Source: Aureimonas altamirensis
Lineage (GTDB): Bacteria > Pseudomonadota > Alphaproteobacteria > Rhizobiales > Rhizobiaceae
Assembly: GCF_001463885.1 (NCBI RefSeq)
Contig: NZ_BBWQ01000022.1
Location: forward strand, 124,001-188,000
Reading direction: 5' to 3'
Length of the DNA stretch: 64,000 bases
Below are positions 7,823-16,964 of the stretch, piece after piece. The notes under the pieces are model-generated. The model saw only the letters and a list, made by a program, of their open reading frames with translations, did not search any database and was not told the DNA's origin. Made by a program: the position numbers and the translations under genes. How positions within the stretch are numbered: position 1 is the first letter of the stretch; every line of letters begins with the position of its first letter.

Positions 7823-8832
7823 TTCAGCCCCTCCAGCCATTCTGCGATAGCCGCCACCTCGCCCTGCGGAATCATGCCGAAGGCCGGCATCTCCACGCCT
7901 TGCTTGACATGGCCCGGCGCCGCGATGAAGGCGGCAAGATTGGCCGCGCTCATGTCGAGTGTCCCCGCGCCCAGCATGCGGCGTCCGCCGACATGGGTCA
8001 GGTCCGGCCCCACGCCGCCCTCGGCCTGCGTGCCGCGCACCGCGTGACAGGCGCCGCATCCATTGGCCATGAAGGCATCCCGCCCGGGAGCCGGCGACGC
8101 ATCCGCCGGACGGCTCTGGGCCTCGACATAGGCGGCGAAGGCCTCCTTCGAGACGACCCTCACGCGAAACGCCATCTGGGCATGGGCCGTCCCGCAGAAC
8201 TCGGCGCAGACGCCGTTGAAGACGCCTTCGCGTGTCGGCTCCAGCACCAGTCGGTTGACCCGGCCGGGAATCATGTCGACCTTGCCGCCGAGGGCCGGCA
8301 CCCAGAAGGAGTGGATCACATCCGGGCTGCCGAGAAGCAGTTCGGTCCGCACGCCGGCCGGCAGCCACAACTCGTTGGCGCTTTCGACGCCTGCGCGCGG
8401 CAAGGCGCGCTGCACGCCCGGCTCGGCGGGCGTATCGTAGAAGATGCGCCACCAGAAGCGCTCCCCCGAAACGGCGATCCGCATACCCTCGCCCTCGCGC
8501 CGCAGTTCCGGCATCAGCCAAAGGCCGAAGGCGAGCAGCAGGGTCAGGGTCACGACGGGAAAGGCGACGCCGCCCCACACGATCAGTCGGACGCCGGCGC
8601 GTTCATGATGCGCGCCGGGATGCGCCCGCGTGGCGTAGATGCTGATGCCCATGACGAAGAGCCAGATCAGCACGGCGCCACCCAGCATCCAGAAGAACAG
8701 GGTGTTGACGGCAGCGGACTCGGTTCCGGCGGACAGGAAGGTCGATTGCGGGCTGCCGCAGCCGCCAAGGCCCGTCAGCATGGCGCCCGTCAGCGCGCAG
8801 ACTCCCAGTGTGTACCGTCGCTGTTTTGGCAT
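7819..8832 (-). CDS. ctaC: cytochrome c oxidase subunit II with fused cytochrome c domain (caa3 type)
   Basis: 337 residues. Lipoprotein-type signal ending LTGLGGC (Cys25), two transmembrane helices (about 43-65 and 83-107), then the periplasmic CuA domain: His174 (VIHSFWVP) and the Cys209-Ala-Glu-Phe-Cys213 loop followed by His217 and Met220. A linker leads to a C-terminal class I cytochrome c domain with CGACH at 259-263 and an axial Met candidate in EMPAFGM. The fused haem domain makes this caa3-like, so it can accept electrons without a separate soluble cytochrome. First gene of a four-gene operon (II, I-III, small membrane protein, tri-haem c). No ctaG or ctaB homologue lies nearby. Confidence 0.94.
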   Translation of the reverse strand: MPKQRRYTLGVCALTGAMLTGLGGCGSPQSTFLSAGTESAAVNTLFFWMLGGAVLIWLFVMGISIYATRAHPGAHHERAGVRLIVWGGVAFPVVTLTLLLAFGLWLMPELRREGEGMRIAVSGERFWWRIFYDTPAEPGVQRALPRAGVESANELWLPAGVRTELLLGSPDVIHSFWVPALGGKVDMIPGRVNRLVLEPTREGVFNGVCAEFCGTAHAQMAFRVRVVSKEAFAAYVEAQSRPADASPAPGRDAFMANGCGACHAVRGTQAEGGVGPDLTHVGGRRMLGAGTLDMSAANLAAFIAAPGHVKQGVEMPAFGMIPQGEVAAIAEWLEGLK

Positions 8833-8943
8833 GCGCGCCCGATGATCCCCGTCTTGTGATCTGAAGATAGCGCCAGGTCACGATCCGGCGAGATGCTGGA
8901 ATGGTTCAAGGCCGTCTGTGTGGTGGACAAGCTTGAAATCGAC

Positions 8944-8971
8944 TTTACCTGCCAGCGGCGAAGCGTATGAT
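8944..8971 (+). promoter_or_regulatory. candidate promoter of the LacI gene
   Basis: TTTACC at 8944-8949 and TATGAT at 8966-8971 with a 16-base spacer, matching the sigma-70 consensus at four and five of six positions. The -10 directly abuts the palindrome at 8971-8984, as expected for autorepression. Confidence 0.5.
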
Positions 8972-8984
8972 TGGATCGATCCAA
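8971..8984. promoter_or_regulatory. candidate LacI-family operator upstream of its regulator
   Basis: Perfect 14-bp palindrome TTGGATCGATCCAA, placed at the end of the candidate -10 and 46 bases before the regulator start. It shares the TTrGATCGATCyAA core with the larger palindrome in front of the transporter genes. LacI proteins bind palindromes with a central CG, as here. Confidence 0.7.
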
Positions 8985-9029
8985 CCGCGTGGCGGAATGC
9001 CGCCGGTCCCATCGTTCGGGAGGCGACGG

Positions 9030-10058
9030 GTGAGTGAAAAATCCAAGGCAGGGCGCGTTCCGACGCTTGTCGATGTCGCCGCCGAGGCTGGCGTATCGCG
9101 CGCGACGGCGTCGCTTGTGCTGCGCGGCAGCAAGGCGATCACGCCCGCCACGCGCAGCCGTGTCGAGGCGGCGATGCAAGCCCTCGGCTATGTCTACAAT
9201 CGCAACGCCGCAAGGCTGCGCGCGCACAGTACGCAGACCGTCGGCGTCATCCTGCCCAACCTGACCAATCCGTTTTTCGCAACCCTTCTGGCGGGCGTGG
9301 AATCGCAGGTCGAGCCGGAAGGCTTTTCCGTCCTTCTCGGTAATTGCAACGAAGATCCCGATCGGCAGGACCTCTTCGTCAACCGCATGCGGGAAAACGG
9401 CGTCGACGGCTTCATCGTCTGCCCCGCCGACAGGACCGAGCGCGCTTCCCTGCAACGATTGACCGCCAATGCCATCCCTCTGGTGCAGATATTGCGCAGG
9501 GTGGACGGGGCGGACAGCGATTTTGCCGGGGTCGACTTCATGGCGTTGACGGCGGATGTCGTCCAACGGCTGGTTGCCCTTGGCCACAGGCGCATCGCCT
9601 TCGTCTCGGGCAACATGGATCACAGCGTACAGCGCGAGCGCATACAAGGGTTCCGCGCCGGCATGAAGGCGGCCGGACTGGACGCTTCCCTCGTCATATC
9701 CATTCCACTCACGCATGCGGACGGGCGCGCCAGCGCCCCCTTCCTGATGCATCGCGCAACGCCGCCGACGGCCATCCTGTGCTTCAACGACGTGGTTGCG
9801 CTGGGCCTGCATCGCGGGCTGCAGGATCTCGGCCTTTCCATCGGCCACGACGTGTCGCTGGTCGGGATCGACAATGTCGCCGAATGCGACCTGATGGTTC
9901 CAGGCCTTGCCTCGGTGGAAACCGCGCCCTTCCGCATCGGCGCCGCTGCGGGCGAACTCTTCCTGCGGCGTCTTGCCGCGCCGGAAGCCCCCACGAGTGC
10001 CCGGTTCGAGGAGACGGCATTCGTGTCGCGGCCATCCTGCGGACCGGCCGCGTCTTGA
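9030..10058 (+). CDS. LacI family transcriptional regulator
   Basis: 342 residues from the GTG at 9030, which has GGGAGG six bases upstream; an in-frame start at 8967 would overlap the operator. N-terminal helix-turn-helix with the hinge (about residues 11-60: VDVAAEAGVSRATASLVL, then YVYNRNAARLR), followed by a periplasmic-binding-protein-like sensor domain (VGVILPNLTNPFFATL onward, with LGHRRIAFVSG and a GIDNVAECDLMVPGLASV segment). Sugar or small-molecule inducer. Divergent from the oxidase operon and upstream of an ABC importer, hydroxyacid dehydrogenase and Dabb-like gene, which it most likely controls through the two palindromes flanking it. Confidence 0.93.
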   Translation: MSEKSKAGRVPTLVDVAAEAGVSRATASLVLRGSKAITPATRSRVEAAMQALGYVYNRNAARLRAHSTQTVGVILPNLTNPFFATLLAGVESQVEPEGFSVLLGNCNEDPDRQDLFVNRMRENGVDGFIVCPADRTERASLQRLTANAIPLVQILRRVDGADSDFAGVDFMALTADVVQRLVALGHRRIAFVSGNMDHSVQRERIQGFRAGMKAAGLDASLVISIPLTHADGRASAPFLMHRATPPTAILCFNDVVALGLHRGLQDLGLSIGHDVSLVGIDNVAECDLMVPGLASVETAPFRIGAAAGELFLRRLAAPEAPTSARFEETAFVSRPSCGPAAS

Positions 10059-10071
10059 CGACAGCCAGAAA

Positions 10072-10097
10072 ACTTCGTTAGATCGATCTAACGAAGT
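10072..10097. promoter_or_regulatory. 26-bp perfect palindrome, candidate LacI-family operator of the importer operon
   Basis: Half-site ACTTCGTTAGATC followed by its exact reverse complement, with no spacer. The inner TTAGATCGATCTAA matches the site ahead of the regulator at 12 of 14 positions. A TTGACG at 10055-10060 lies 17 bases before TTAGAT (10078-10083), so the palindrome would cover the -10 of the transporter promoter and allow repression. There is no T-run after it, so a terminator is less likely. Confidence 0.75.
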
Positions 10098-10153
10098 GAT
10101 GGCCGGCGCGGTTGGGAGACTGCATATTGGCTGGCATCACTGGGGAGGCCACG

Positions 10154-10822
10154 GTGTATCAGCTCAATTTCGCGCCCGTATTCGACAACATGGACCGGCT
10201 TCTGGCCGGCGCCTGGACCACAGTGCAATTGTCCTTTTCGGCAATGGTGATCGGCCTGGTGCTGTCCATCGCCTGCGCTATCGGCAAGCTGGCCGGGCCG
10301 CGCCCGCTGCGATGGGTGATCGACCTCTACATCGAAATCATCCGCAATACGCCGTTCCTGGTCCAGATCTTCTTCATCTATTTCGCCCTGCCATCGCTGG
10401 GCATCCGTTTCTCTCCCAATACGGCGGCGCTGGTAGCACTGGTGGTCAATGTCGGCGCCTATGCCACGGAGATCATCCGGGCCGGCATCGAATCCATCCA
10501 GAAGGGGCAGGTCGAAGCCGGCGTTGCGCTGGGGCTCTCGCGCCCGCAGATCTTCCGCTACATCATCATCAAGCCGGCCCTGCGCACGGTCTATCCCGCG
10601 CTGACCAGCCAGTTCATCTATTTGATGCTGAACACCAGCGTCGTCTCCGTCATCTCGGCGACGGATCTTGCGGCGGCGGGCAACGACATCCAGTCGCAGA
10701 CCTTTACCGCCTTCGAGGTCTACCTGGTGATCACCGGTATCTACCTGCTGTTGTCGCTGGCCTTTTCGGGGCTGTTCAGCGTCGTGCAGCGCCTTGCCTT
10801 CAACTATCCGCTGAGCCGCTGA
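10154..10822 (+). CDS. ABC importer permease, polar amino acid (PAAT) type
   Basis: 222 residues from the GTG at 10154, with GGGGAGG five bases upstream; in-frame starts further up overlap or approach the operator. Inner-membrane permease of the HisM/GlnP type: an N-terminal helix containing the GAWTTVQLSF block, then EIIRNTPFLVQIFF and the EAA loop EAGVALGLSRPQIFRYII that docks the ATPase. About five helices. First gene after the operator and part of an operon with the second permease, binding protein and ATPase. Sequence type suggests amino-acid-like substrates, but see the binding protein. Confidence 0.93.
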   Translation: MYQLNFAPVFDNMDRLLAGAWTTVQLSFSAMVIGLVLSIACAIGKLAGPRPLRWVIDLYIEIIRNTPFLVQIFFIYFALPSLGIRFSPNTAALVALVVNVGAYATEIIRAGIESIQKGQVEAGVALGLSRPQIFRYIIIKPALRTVYPALTSQFIYLMLNTSVVSVISATDLAAAGNDIQSQTFTAFEVYLVITGIYLLLSLAFSGLFSVVQRLAFNYPLSR

Positions 10823-10835
10823 GGAGGACGCAGCC

Positions 10836-11492
10836 ATGATCCGCCCCTTCGGCATCAACGAAGCCTGGTTCATCTTCACCGCCATCGAGTGGACGCTTGC
10901 GCTGTCTGCCGTCGCCTTTGCGGGCGGGGCCGTCGGCGGGCTGCTCGTGGCACTGGCGCGCGTGTCCAAAAGCCGCCTTTTGAATGTTCCGGCGCTGGCC
11001 TTCATCCGGCTGTTTCAGGGCACGCCGCTGCTCATGCAGCTCTTCCTCACCTATTTCGGCCTGCGCATGCTGGGCCTCGGCCTTGGCCCTTGGACGGCCG
11101 CTGCGATCGCGCTGACGCTTCACGCCTCCGCCTTCCTGGGGGAAATCTGGCGCGGCTGCATCGAGGCCGTGCCGGAAGGGCAGAGCGAGGCGAGCTGGGC
11201 GCTCGGCCTGTCCTACTTCGACAGGATGCAATCGGTGGTGCTGCCACAGGCGGCGCGTATTGCGGTGGCTCCCACCGTCGGCTTCCTGGTGCAGCTCATC
11301 AAGGGTACGTCGCTGGCCTCCATCATCGGCTTCGTCGAGTTGATGCGCGCCGGACAGATCGTCAACAACGCGACCTTCTCGCCCTTCAAGGTCTACGGGC
11401 TCGTCGCGCTCATCTATTTCTTCCTGTGCTGGCCGCTGTCAATTCTCGCGCGGCGCATGGAAGGGCGCTACGCCGCCATGGCCAAGCGCTGA
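10836..11492 (+). CDS. ABC importer permease, second PAAT-type subunit
   Basis: 218 residues, ATG at 10836 with GAGGA just upstream, 13 bases after the first permease. Same family: TAIEWTLALSAVAF near the N-terminus, RLFQGTPLLMQLFLTYFG, and the EAA motif SEASWALGLSYFDRMQSVVLP. Pairs with the preceding permease as a heterodimeric channel. A stable hairpin follows in the gap before the binding-protein gene. Confidence 0.93.
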   Translation: MIRPFGINEAWFIFTAIEWTLALSAVAFAGGAVGGLLVALARVSKSRLLNVPALAFIRLFQGTPLLMQLFLTYFGLRMLGLGLGPWTAAAIALTLHASAFLGEIWRGCIEAVPEGQSEASWALGLSYFDRMQSVVLPQAARIAVAPTVGFLVQLIKGTSLASIIGFVELMRAGQIVNNATFSPFKVYGLVALIYFFLCWPLSILARRMEGRYAAMAKR

Positions 11493-11505
11493 CCCATACC
11501 AGTCG

Positions 11506-11525
11506 GGCCCGGCAGGCGCCGGGCC
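11506..11525 (+). other. intercistronic GC hairpin before the binding-protein gene
   Basis: GGCCCGGC-aggc-GCCGGGCC, an 8-bp stem with a four-base loop and no T-run, between the second permease and the binding protein. Hairpins here often stabilise the downstream binding-protein message or dampen upstream expression; this role is inferred. Confidence 0.45.
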
Positions 11526-11550
11526 GAACCAACAACCCGGGAGGTACCTC

Positions 11551-12354
11551 ATGAACACGGTCGCAAGGGCTTTCGCAGCCGGCTTTACGGCGCTGATCGC
11601 ATGCACAACCGCATTGGCGCCGGCCAAGGCGCAGACGGTGGAAGAGATCAAGCAGCGCGGCGCCGTCAATATCGGCATGCTGGTGGATTTCCCGCCCTTC
11701 GGCATCCTGGACCTCAACGGCCAGCCCGACGGCTACGACGCCGACGTGTCCAAGCTTCTGGCGGAAGACCTCGGCGTGGACGTGAACATCGTTCCGGTGA
11801 CGGGGCCGAACCGCATTCCCTATCTTCTGTCGGGGCAGGTCGACGTGCTGGTCGCCTCGCTCGGCATTTCGCCCGAGCGCGCGCAGCAGGTCGATTTCTC
11901 GCAGCCTTACGCCGGCATCGAGATCTTCGTCTTCGGCGACAAGGACGTCGCGGTGGCGGATGCCGCGGCCCTGACCGGCAAGAATATCGGCGTTGCCCGC
12001 GCCTCGACGCAGGATGTCGCGGTGACGGCCATCGCGCCCGAGGGCACCACGATCCAGCGTTTCGATGACGATGCGTCCGCCGTACAGGCCCTTCTGTCGG
12101 GGCAGGTGCCGCTGATCGGCGTGTCCAATGTCGTGATCGCCCAGATCCAGCAGACGGCGCCCGACCGCTTCGACGAGAAGTTCAGCCTGCGCCAGCAGGT
12201 GCAGGGCATCGCCACCCGCAAGGGGTCGGACGAATTCCTCGCCTATGTGAACGACTTCATCAAGCGCAAGAAGGAAGACGGCTCGTTGAACGAGATCCAC
12301 GAGAAGTGGCTCCAGCAGCCTCTGCCCGACTTCATCGCGCAGGCTTCGGAGTAA
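11551..12354 (+). CDS. periplasmic substrate-binding protein, family 3 (PAAT type)
   Basis: 267 residues with a Sec signal peptide (cleavage after AKA, near residue 27) and GGGAGG before the start. Family 3 solute-binding fold: [34 protein letters not shown], and [15 protein letters not shown], where Arg110 corresponds to the residue that binds a ligand carboxylate. In amino-acid binders a later Asp (in GlnH within ADAVLHD) holds the alpha-amino group; the equivalent segment here reads [10 protein letters not shown], with Ser192 at that place. This suggests a carboxylate ligand without an alpha-amino group. The ligand itself is not known. Confidence 0.9.
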   Translation: MNTVARAFAAGFTALIACTTALAPAKAQTVEEIKQRGAVNIGMLVDFPPFGILDLNGQPDGYDADVSKLLAEDLGVDVNIVPVTGPNRIPYLLSGQVDVLVASLGISPERAQQVDFSQPYAGIEIFVFGDKDVAVADAAALTGKNIGVARASTQDVAVTAIAPEGTTIQRFDDDASAVQALLSGQVPLIGVSNVVIAQIQQTAPDRFDEKFSLRQQVQGIATRKGSDEFLAYVNDFIKRKKEDGSLNEIHEKWLQQPLPDFIAQASE

Positions 12355-12386
12355 TCGTGGCGGTTGCCGCCGGGGAGGATCGGATC

Positions 12387-13148
12387 ATGACTGACGAAAG
12401 CGGCCCGGACACCGCCTCCCAGGCGGTCGTCATGGAGCAAGTGGAAAAATACTACGGCGATTTCCACGCCCTGAAGAACATCAACCTCGATGTCGCCAAG
12501 GGCGAGAAGATCGTGTTGTGCGGCCCTTCCGGATCGGGCAAGTCGACGCTCATCCGGTGCATCAACCAGCTCGAGCCCGTGCGCTCCGGACGGATCGTGG
12601 TGGACGGGATCGAGCTGACCGCCGGCCCTAAGAACGTCGAGGCCATCCGCCGCGACGTCGGCATGGTGTTCCAGCAGTTCAATCTGTTTCCGCACATGAC
12701 GGTCCTGGAAAACTGCATCCTCGCGCCGATGAAGGTGCGCGGCACCAAGCGTGCCGAGGCAGAGGAAATCGCCCGCAAATACCTGGCGCGGGTGCGCATT
12801 CCGGAGCAGGCCGACAAATATCCGGCGCAGCTTTCCGGCGGGCAGCAGCAGCGCGTGGCCATTGCCCGCGCGCTGTGCATGAACCCGCGCATCATGCTGT
12901 TCGACGAGCCCACATCCGCCCTCGACCCGGAGATGGTCAAGGAGGTGCTGGACACGATGATCGACCTTGCCAACGAAGGCATGACGATGCTCTGCGTCAC
13001 GCACGAGATGGGCTTCGCGCGGCAGGTGGCCGACCGCATCATCTTCATGGACAAGGGCGAGATCGTCGAGATCGGCACACCGGGCACGTTCTTCGACAAC
13101 CCCCGGGAAGAACGCACCCGCGCCTTCCTCGGCCAGATTTCACACTGA
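12387..13148 (+). CDS. ABC importer ATP-binding protein (PAAT type)
   Basis: 253 residues from the ATG at 12387, with GGGGAGGA seven bases upstream; the longer in-frame reading into 12306 overlaps the previous gene. Complete nucleotide-binding domain: Walker [10 protein letters not shown] (about 52-60), Q-loop [16 protein letters not shown], signature [15 protein letters not shown], Walker [15 protein letters not shown], and H-loop CVTHEMGFA. GlnQ/HisP subgroup. Energises the two permeases upstream. Confidence 0.95.
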   Translation: MTDESGPDTASQAVVMEQVEKYYGDFHALKNINLDVAKGEKIVLCGPSGSGKSTLIRCINQLEPVRSGRIVVDGIELTAGPKNVEAIRRDVGMVFQQFNLFPHMTVLENCILAPMKVRGTKRAEAEEIARKYLARVRIPEQADKYPAQLSGGQQQRVAIARALCMNPRIMLFDEPTSALDPEMVKEVLDTMIDLANEGMTMLCVTHEMGFARQVADRIIFMDKGEIVEIGTPGTFFDNPREERTRAFLGQISH

Positions 13149-13156
13149 GACCTGCC

Positions 13157-14128
13157 ATGAAACCCGCAATCCTTCTGGTCGAGCCGATGATGGACGCCAT
13201 CGAGCGCGACCTCGATGCCGCCTACACCGTGCACCGCCTGTACGACGCCGCGCAGCAGTCCCGCATCCAGGCGGACCTCGGCACCATCCGTGCGGCGGTT
13301 ACCGGCGGCGGCACGGGGCTGTCCGCCGAATGGGTCGCGCGGCTGCCGGCACTCGGCCTTATCGCCATCAATGGCGTCGGAACCGACAAGGTGGACCTTG
13401 CCGAAACCGCCCGGCGCGGCATCCACGTGTCGACCACGCCCGGCGTCCTGACCGGCGATGTCGCGGACATGGCGATGGCGCTGCTTCTGGCGGTGATGCG
13501 GCGCATCGTGGACGGCGACCGGATGGTGCGGGATGGGCGCTGGGCAGCCGGCGGCCAACTGCCGCTGGGCAGCCGGCTGGGTGGCCGCAAGCTTGCCATC
13601 CTGGGCCTCGGGCAGATCGGACGCGCCATTGCCAGGCGTGCCGAGGCTTTCGATGCCGAGATCCTTTACTGGAACCGCTCGCCCGTCGAGACGCCGTCAG
13701 GCTGGACCTGCATCGATACGCCGGAGCGGCTTGCCGCCGAGGCCGACATACTGGTTGTCGCCGTCGCCGCGACCCCGCAGACCGAAAGCATCGTTTCAGC
13801 CGCCGTGCTGGACGCGCTCGGCCCGAACGGCATCCTCGTCAATGTCGCGCGCGGCAATGTCGTGGATGAAGCGGCGCTGCTCAGCGCCCTGCAGCAAGCG
13901 CAGATCGCCGCGGCGGGGCTGGACGTCTTCCGCAACGAACCGACCATCGATCCCGCCTTCGCAAGGCTCGACAACGTCGTGCTGGCACCGCATCAGGGCA
14001 GCGCCACCGTTTCCACCCGCGAGGATATGGGCGCGCTGGTGCTGGCAAACCTTGCCGATCATTTTGCCGGACGCACCCCGCGCACCTCGGTCAATGCCGA
14101 CAGAATCCAGGAGACACATAGCGCATGA
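13157..14128 (+). CDS. D-isomer-specific 2-hydroxyacid dehydrogenase
   Basis: 323 residues from the ATG at 13157, eight bases after the ATPase stop. NAD(P)-dependent oxidoreductase interconverting a 2-keto acid and a D-2-hydroxy acid. The Rossmann motif is GLGQIGRAIARR (about 150-160), with the NVARG Arg, the Glu of VFRNEP and the His of APHQGS forming the catalytic triad. It most resembles the hydroxypyruvate/glyoxylate/2-ketogluconate reductase group. Placement directly behind the importer and under the LacI operator suggests that the imported compound is a hydroxy acid, or is converted to a keto acid. Its stop overlaps the next gene (ATGA). Confidence 0.9.
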   Translation: MKPAILLVEPMMDAIERDLDAAYTVHRLYDAAQQSRIQADLGTIRAAVTGGGTGLSAEWVARLPALGLIAINGVGTDKVDLAETARRGIHVSTTPGVLTGDVADMAMALLLAVMRRIVDGDRMVRDGRWAAGGQLPLGSRLGGRKLAILGLGQIGRAIARRAEAFDAEILYWNRSPVETPSGWTCIDTPERLAAEADILVVAVAATPQTESIVSAAVLDALGPNGILVNVARGNVVDEAALLSALQQAQIAAAGLDVFRNEPTIDPAFARLDNVVLAPHQGSATVSTREDMGALVLANLADHFAGRTPRTSVNADRIQETHSA

Positions 14129-14442
14129 TCGTCCGCCAGGCGTTTTTTCGCGGCACCATCACACCCGGCCGCGAGGCCGAATTCCGTGCCTTCGTGCTGG
14201 ATCGGCTCAAGCCGCTGTGGCTGACCTTCCCGGGGATGGCAGATCTTCGCATCCAGTTCGAGACGACGCGTGACGAGGGCGCCGAACCGATCCCGCTGGC
14301 GCTGGCAATGGTCTTTCCGGATGCCGAGGCTCTGGCACAGGCGCTGCAGGCGCCTGTCCGTTTCGAAAGCCGAGGCGTGACGGCCGAGCTGATGCAGATG
14401 TTCGATGGCCGGATCGAGCACCACGTCTTCGACGCCGCCTGA
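14125..14442 (+). CDS. small dimeric alpha/beta-barrel-like protein of unknown function
   Basis: 105 residues, start codon within the ATGA shared with the dehydrogenase, so translation is coupled. The sequence begins MIVRQAFFRGTITPG and alternates short strands and helices, with PIPLALAMVFPDAEALAQAL in the middle and EHHVFDA at the end. This pattern, a first strand then a helix with a later 'mean value/angle' strand, suits the antibiotic-monooxygenase/EthD/Dabb ferredoxin-like fold. No catalytic role can be claimed. Last gene of the LacI-linked operon, ended by a hairpin. Confidence 0.65.
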   Translation: MIVRQAFFRGTITPGREAEFRAFVLDRLKPLWLTFPGMADLRIQFETTRDEGAEPIPLALAMVFPDAEALAQALQAPVRFESRGVTAELMQMFDGRIEHHVFDAA

Positions 14443-14452
14443 CCGGCGCGCG

Positions 14453-14495
14453 CCTGGACCGGGAGATTGCTGCCGGGCTCAATCTCCGGTCCGGG
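14453..14495. terminator. bidirectional terminator-like hairpin containing a stop codon
   Basis: Inverted repeat of about 13 bp with one bulged G (GGACC-G-GGAGATTG pairing with CAATCTCCGGTCC) around a ten-base loop, in the gap between convergent genes. The right arm includes the last codons and stop of phosphoketolase. No U-tract is visible in either direction. Confidence 0.6.
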
Positions 14496-16884
14496 CGGCG
14501 GTGTCGTACGACCAGCCCCATTGGGTGATCTCCGGCATGTCCTCGCCATATTCGCGCGTGTAGCGCTTGTGCTCTTCCAATTTGCGGTTGAACACCTCCA
14601 CCGCATCGGCCGCACGTTCGGCCAGGCCCGGCACGCGGCGGATCGCCTCGAGCGCCAGGTGAAACCGGTCCAGCCCGTTCATCACCACCATGTCGAAGGG
14701 CGTCGTCGTGGTGCCCTCTTCCACGAAGCCGCGCACATGCATGTTGGCGTGGTTCGTCCGCGCATAGGTGAGGCGATGGATGAGGTAGGGATAGCCGTGA
14801 TAGGCGAAGATGACCGGCTTATCGGTGGTGAACAGTGCGTCGAAATCCTCGTCGCCGATGCCGTGCGGATGGTCGGACCGGGGTTGCAGCGTCATCAGGT
14901 CGACCACGTTGACGACCCGGATCTTCAGATCGGGCACATGCCGGCGCAAAAGGTCCACCGCAGCCATCGACTCCATCGTCGGCACATCGCCGGCCGACGC
15001 CATCACCACGTCCGGCTCGCCGCCATCCTCGGTGCCGGCCCAGTCCCATATGCCGATACCCGCCTCGCAATGGCGCACCGCCGCGTCCATGGACAGCCAT
15101 TGCGGCGCCGGCTGCTTGCCGGCGACGATGACGTTGATGCGGTCGTAGGTCCGCAGGCAGTGATCGGCGACCCACAATAGCGTGTTGGCATCCGGCGGAA
15201 GATAGATGCGGACGATATCGGCCTTCTTGTTGGCCACGAGATCGACGAAACCGGGGTCCTGGTGGCTGAACCCGTTATGGTCCTGCCGCCAGACGTGGCT
15301 GGTCAGCAGATAGTTCAACGACGAGATCGGTGCGCGCCATTCCAGCTCGCGCGAGACCTTCAGCCATTTGGCATGCTGGTTGAACATCGAATCCACGATG
15401 TGGATGAACGCTTCGTAGCACGAGAACAGGCCGTGGCGACCGGTGAGAAGATACCCTTCGAGCCAGCCCTGGCAGCAATGCTCGGACAGGATTTCCATGA
15501 CCCGGCCGTCCGGCGCCAGATGGACGTCATAGGGCTTCAATTGCTCCATCCAGGCCCGATCCGTCACGTCGAACACGGCGTCCAGCCGGTTGGACGCCGT
15601 CTCGTCCGGACCGAACAGGCGGAAATTCTTCGTGTCCGCGTTGAGCCGCGCGACCTCGCGTATGAGCGTGCCCATGACGCGGGTGGCCTCGGCGTTGACC
15701 GCGCCCGGCCGCGGAACATCGACGGCAAGGGTGCGGTAGTCCGGCATCGCCAGTTCCTGGCGCAGCCTGCCGCCATTGGCCACGGGGACGGCGCCCATCC
15801 GGCGGCCTCCCCGGGGTGCGATCTGCCGCAGTTCGGGCACCAGCCGCCCCGTTTCGTCGAACAGGGTCTGCGGCTCATAGGAGTGCATCCACTGCTCCAG
15901 CAGCTTCAAATGTTCCGCATTCTTCTTCACGTTGGACAAGGGAACCTGATGCGAGCGCCAGAAGCCCTCCACCTTCAGCCCGTCCACCTCCTTCGGTCCG
16001 GTCCAGCCCTTGGGGCTGCGCAACACGATCATCGGCCAGTGCACGGGGCCCGAGCCGGAGCCGCTGCGCGCCTTTTCGCGGATGCGTGCGATCTCGTCGA
16101 AGCATGTATCCAGCGCCGCCGCCATGGCTTGGTGCATGGGGGCGTGCTCCTCGCCGCAGACGAAGATCGGGCGGTAGCCGTGGCCTTCGAATATCCTGGC
16201 GATGTCGGCATCGTCCATCCGGCCCATCACGGTGGGATTGGCGATCTTGTAGCCGTTGAGATGCAGGATCGGCAGCACCGCGCCATCGCGGGCCGGGTTC
16301 AGGAACCGGGCCGACTGCCACGAACCCGAAAGCGGTCCGGTTTCGGCCTCGCCGTCGCCGACGACGCAGGCCACCACGAGGTCCGGGTTGTCGAAGGCAG
16401 CCCCGAAGGCATGCAGAAGCGCGTAGCCGAGTTCGCCGCCCTCATGGATGGAGCCGGGCGTTTCCGGGGCGGCGTGGCTGGGGATGCCGCCCGGAAAGGA
16501 GAACTGCCGGAACAGTTTGCGGATGCCGTCTTCGCTTTCCGGGACGTCCGGGTAGATCTCGCTGTAGACACCTTCCAGATAGGTGTTGGCGACCATGCCG
16601 GGTCCGCCATGGCCGGGCCCGCAGACATAGAGGATCTCTTCGTCGCGCCGGGCGATGATGCGGTTGAGATGGACATAGATGAAGTTCAGGCCCGGCGTCG
16701 TGCCCCAGTGGCCCAGAAGCCGCGCCTTGACGTGGTCGGCCGTAAGCGGCTCCTTCAGCAGCGGATTGTCCAGCAGGTAGATCTGCCCCACCGACAGGTA
16801 GTTGGCAGCCCGCCAGTAGCGATCGATCAACGACAGCTCGGCTTCAGAAAGCGTACCGGTTCCGTGCGACGACGTCTGGTCCAT
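14479..16884 (-). CDS. xfp: phosphoketolase (xylulose-5-phosphate/fructose-6-phosphate)
   Basis: 801 residues from the ATG at 16884, the normal length. ThDP enzyme splitting xylulose-5-P (and often fructose-6-P) with phosphate to acetyl-P plus glyceraldehyde-3-P (or erythrose-4-P). Visible family features: [45 protein letters not shown] and [10 protein letters not shown] near the N-terminus; [12 protein letters not shown] for ThDP-Mg; [15 protein letters not shown]; and the C-terminal [13 protein letters not shown] block. Phosphate acetyltransferase or acetate kinase is not adjacent, so the acetyl-P outlet is elsewhere. Divergent from the TetR gene, from which it is separated by 107 bases. 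Confidence 0.96.
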   Translation of the reverse strand: MDQTSSHGTGTLSEAELSLIDRYWRAANYLSVGQIYLLDNPLLKEPLTADHVKARLLGHWGTTPGLNFIYVHLNRIIARRDEEILYVCGPGHGGPGMVANTYLEGVYSEIYPDVPESEDGIRKLFRQFSFPGGIPSHAAPETPGSIHEGGELGYALLHAFGAAFDNPDLVVACVVGDGEAETGPLSGSWQSARFLNPARDGAVLPILHLNGYKIANPTVMGRMDDADIARIFEGHGYRPIFVCGEEHAPMHQAMAAALDTCFDEIARIREKARSGSGSGPVHWPMIVLRSPKGWTGPKEVDGLKVEGFWRSHQVPLSNVKKNAEHLKLLEQWMHSYEPQTLFDETGRLVPELRQIAPRGGRRMGAVPVANGGRLRQELAMPDYRTLAVDVPRPGAVNAEATRVMGTLIREVARLNADTKNFRLFGPDETASNRLDAVFDVTDRAWMEQLKPYDVHLAPDGRVMEILSEHCCQGWLEGYLLTGRHGLFSCYEAFIHIVDSMFNQHAKWLKVSRELEWRAPISSLNYLLTSHVWRQDHNGFSHQDPGFVDLVANKKADIVRIYLPPDANTLLWVADHCLRTYDRINVIVAGKQPAPQWLSMDAAVRHCEAGIGIWDWAGTEDGGEPDVVMASAGDVPTMESMAAVDLLRRHVPDLKIRVVNVVDLMTLQPRSDHPHGIGDEDFDALFTTDKPVIFAYHGYPYLIHRLTYARTNHANMHVRGFVEEGTTTTPFDMVVMNGLDRFHLALEAIRRVPGLAERAADAVEVFNRKLEEHKRYTREYGEDMPEITQWGWSYDTAARTGD

Positions 16885-16934
16885 GGATCTGTATCCCTTC
16901 CGTGTTGCGCATAGACTAAGGCACCGGCCCCGGA

Positions 16935-16962
16935 TTGACAGCCTCGATGCCGCTGATAATAT
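16935..16962 (+). promoter_or_regulatory. candidate promoter of the leucine-pathway operon
   Basis: TTGACA at 16935-16940 (perfect -35), then TAATAT at 16957-16962 after 16 bases. The TetR-like site at 16965-16980 directly follows, which would allow repression of tetR-ivd-mcc. Confidence 0.45.
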
Positions 16963-16964
16963 GA

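Noticed and set aside
14467-16914. Plus-strand open frames opposite phosphoketolase
   Set aside because: Composition typical of antisense shadow frames; the phosphoketolase on the minus strand explains the region.
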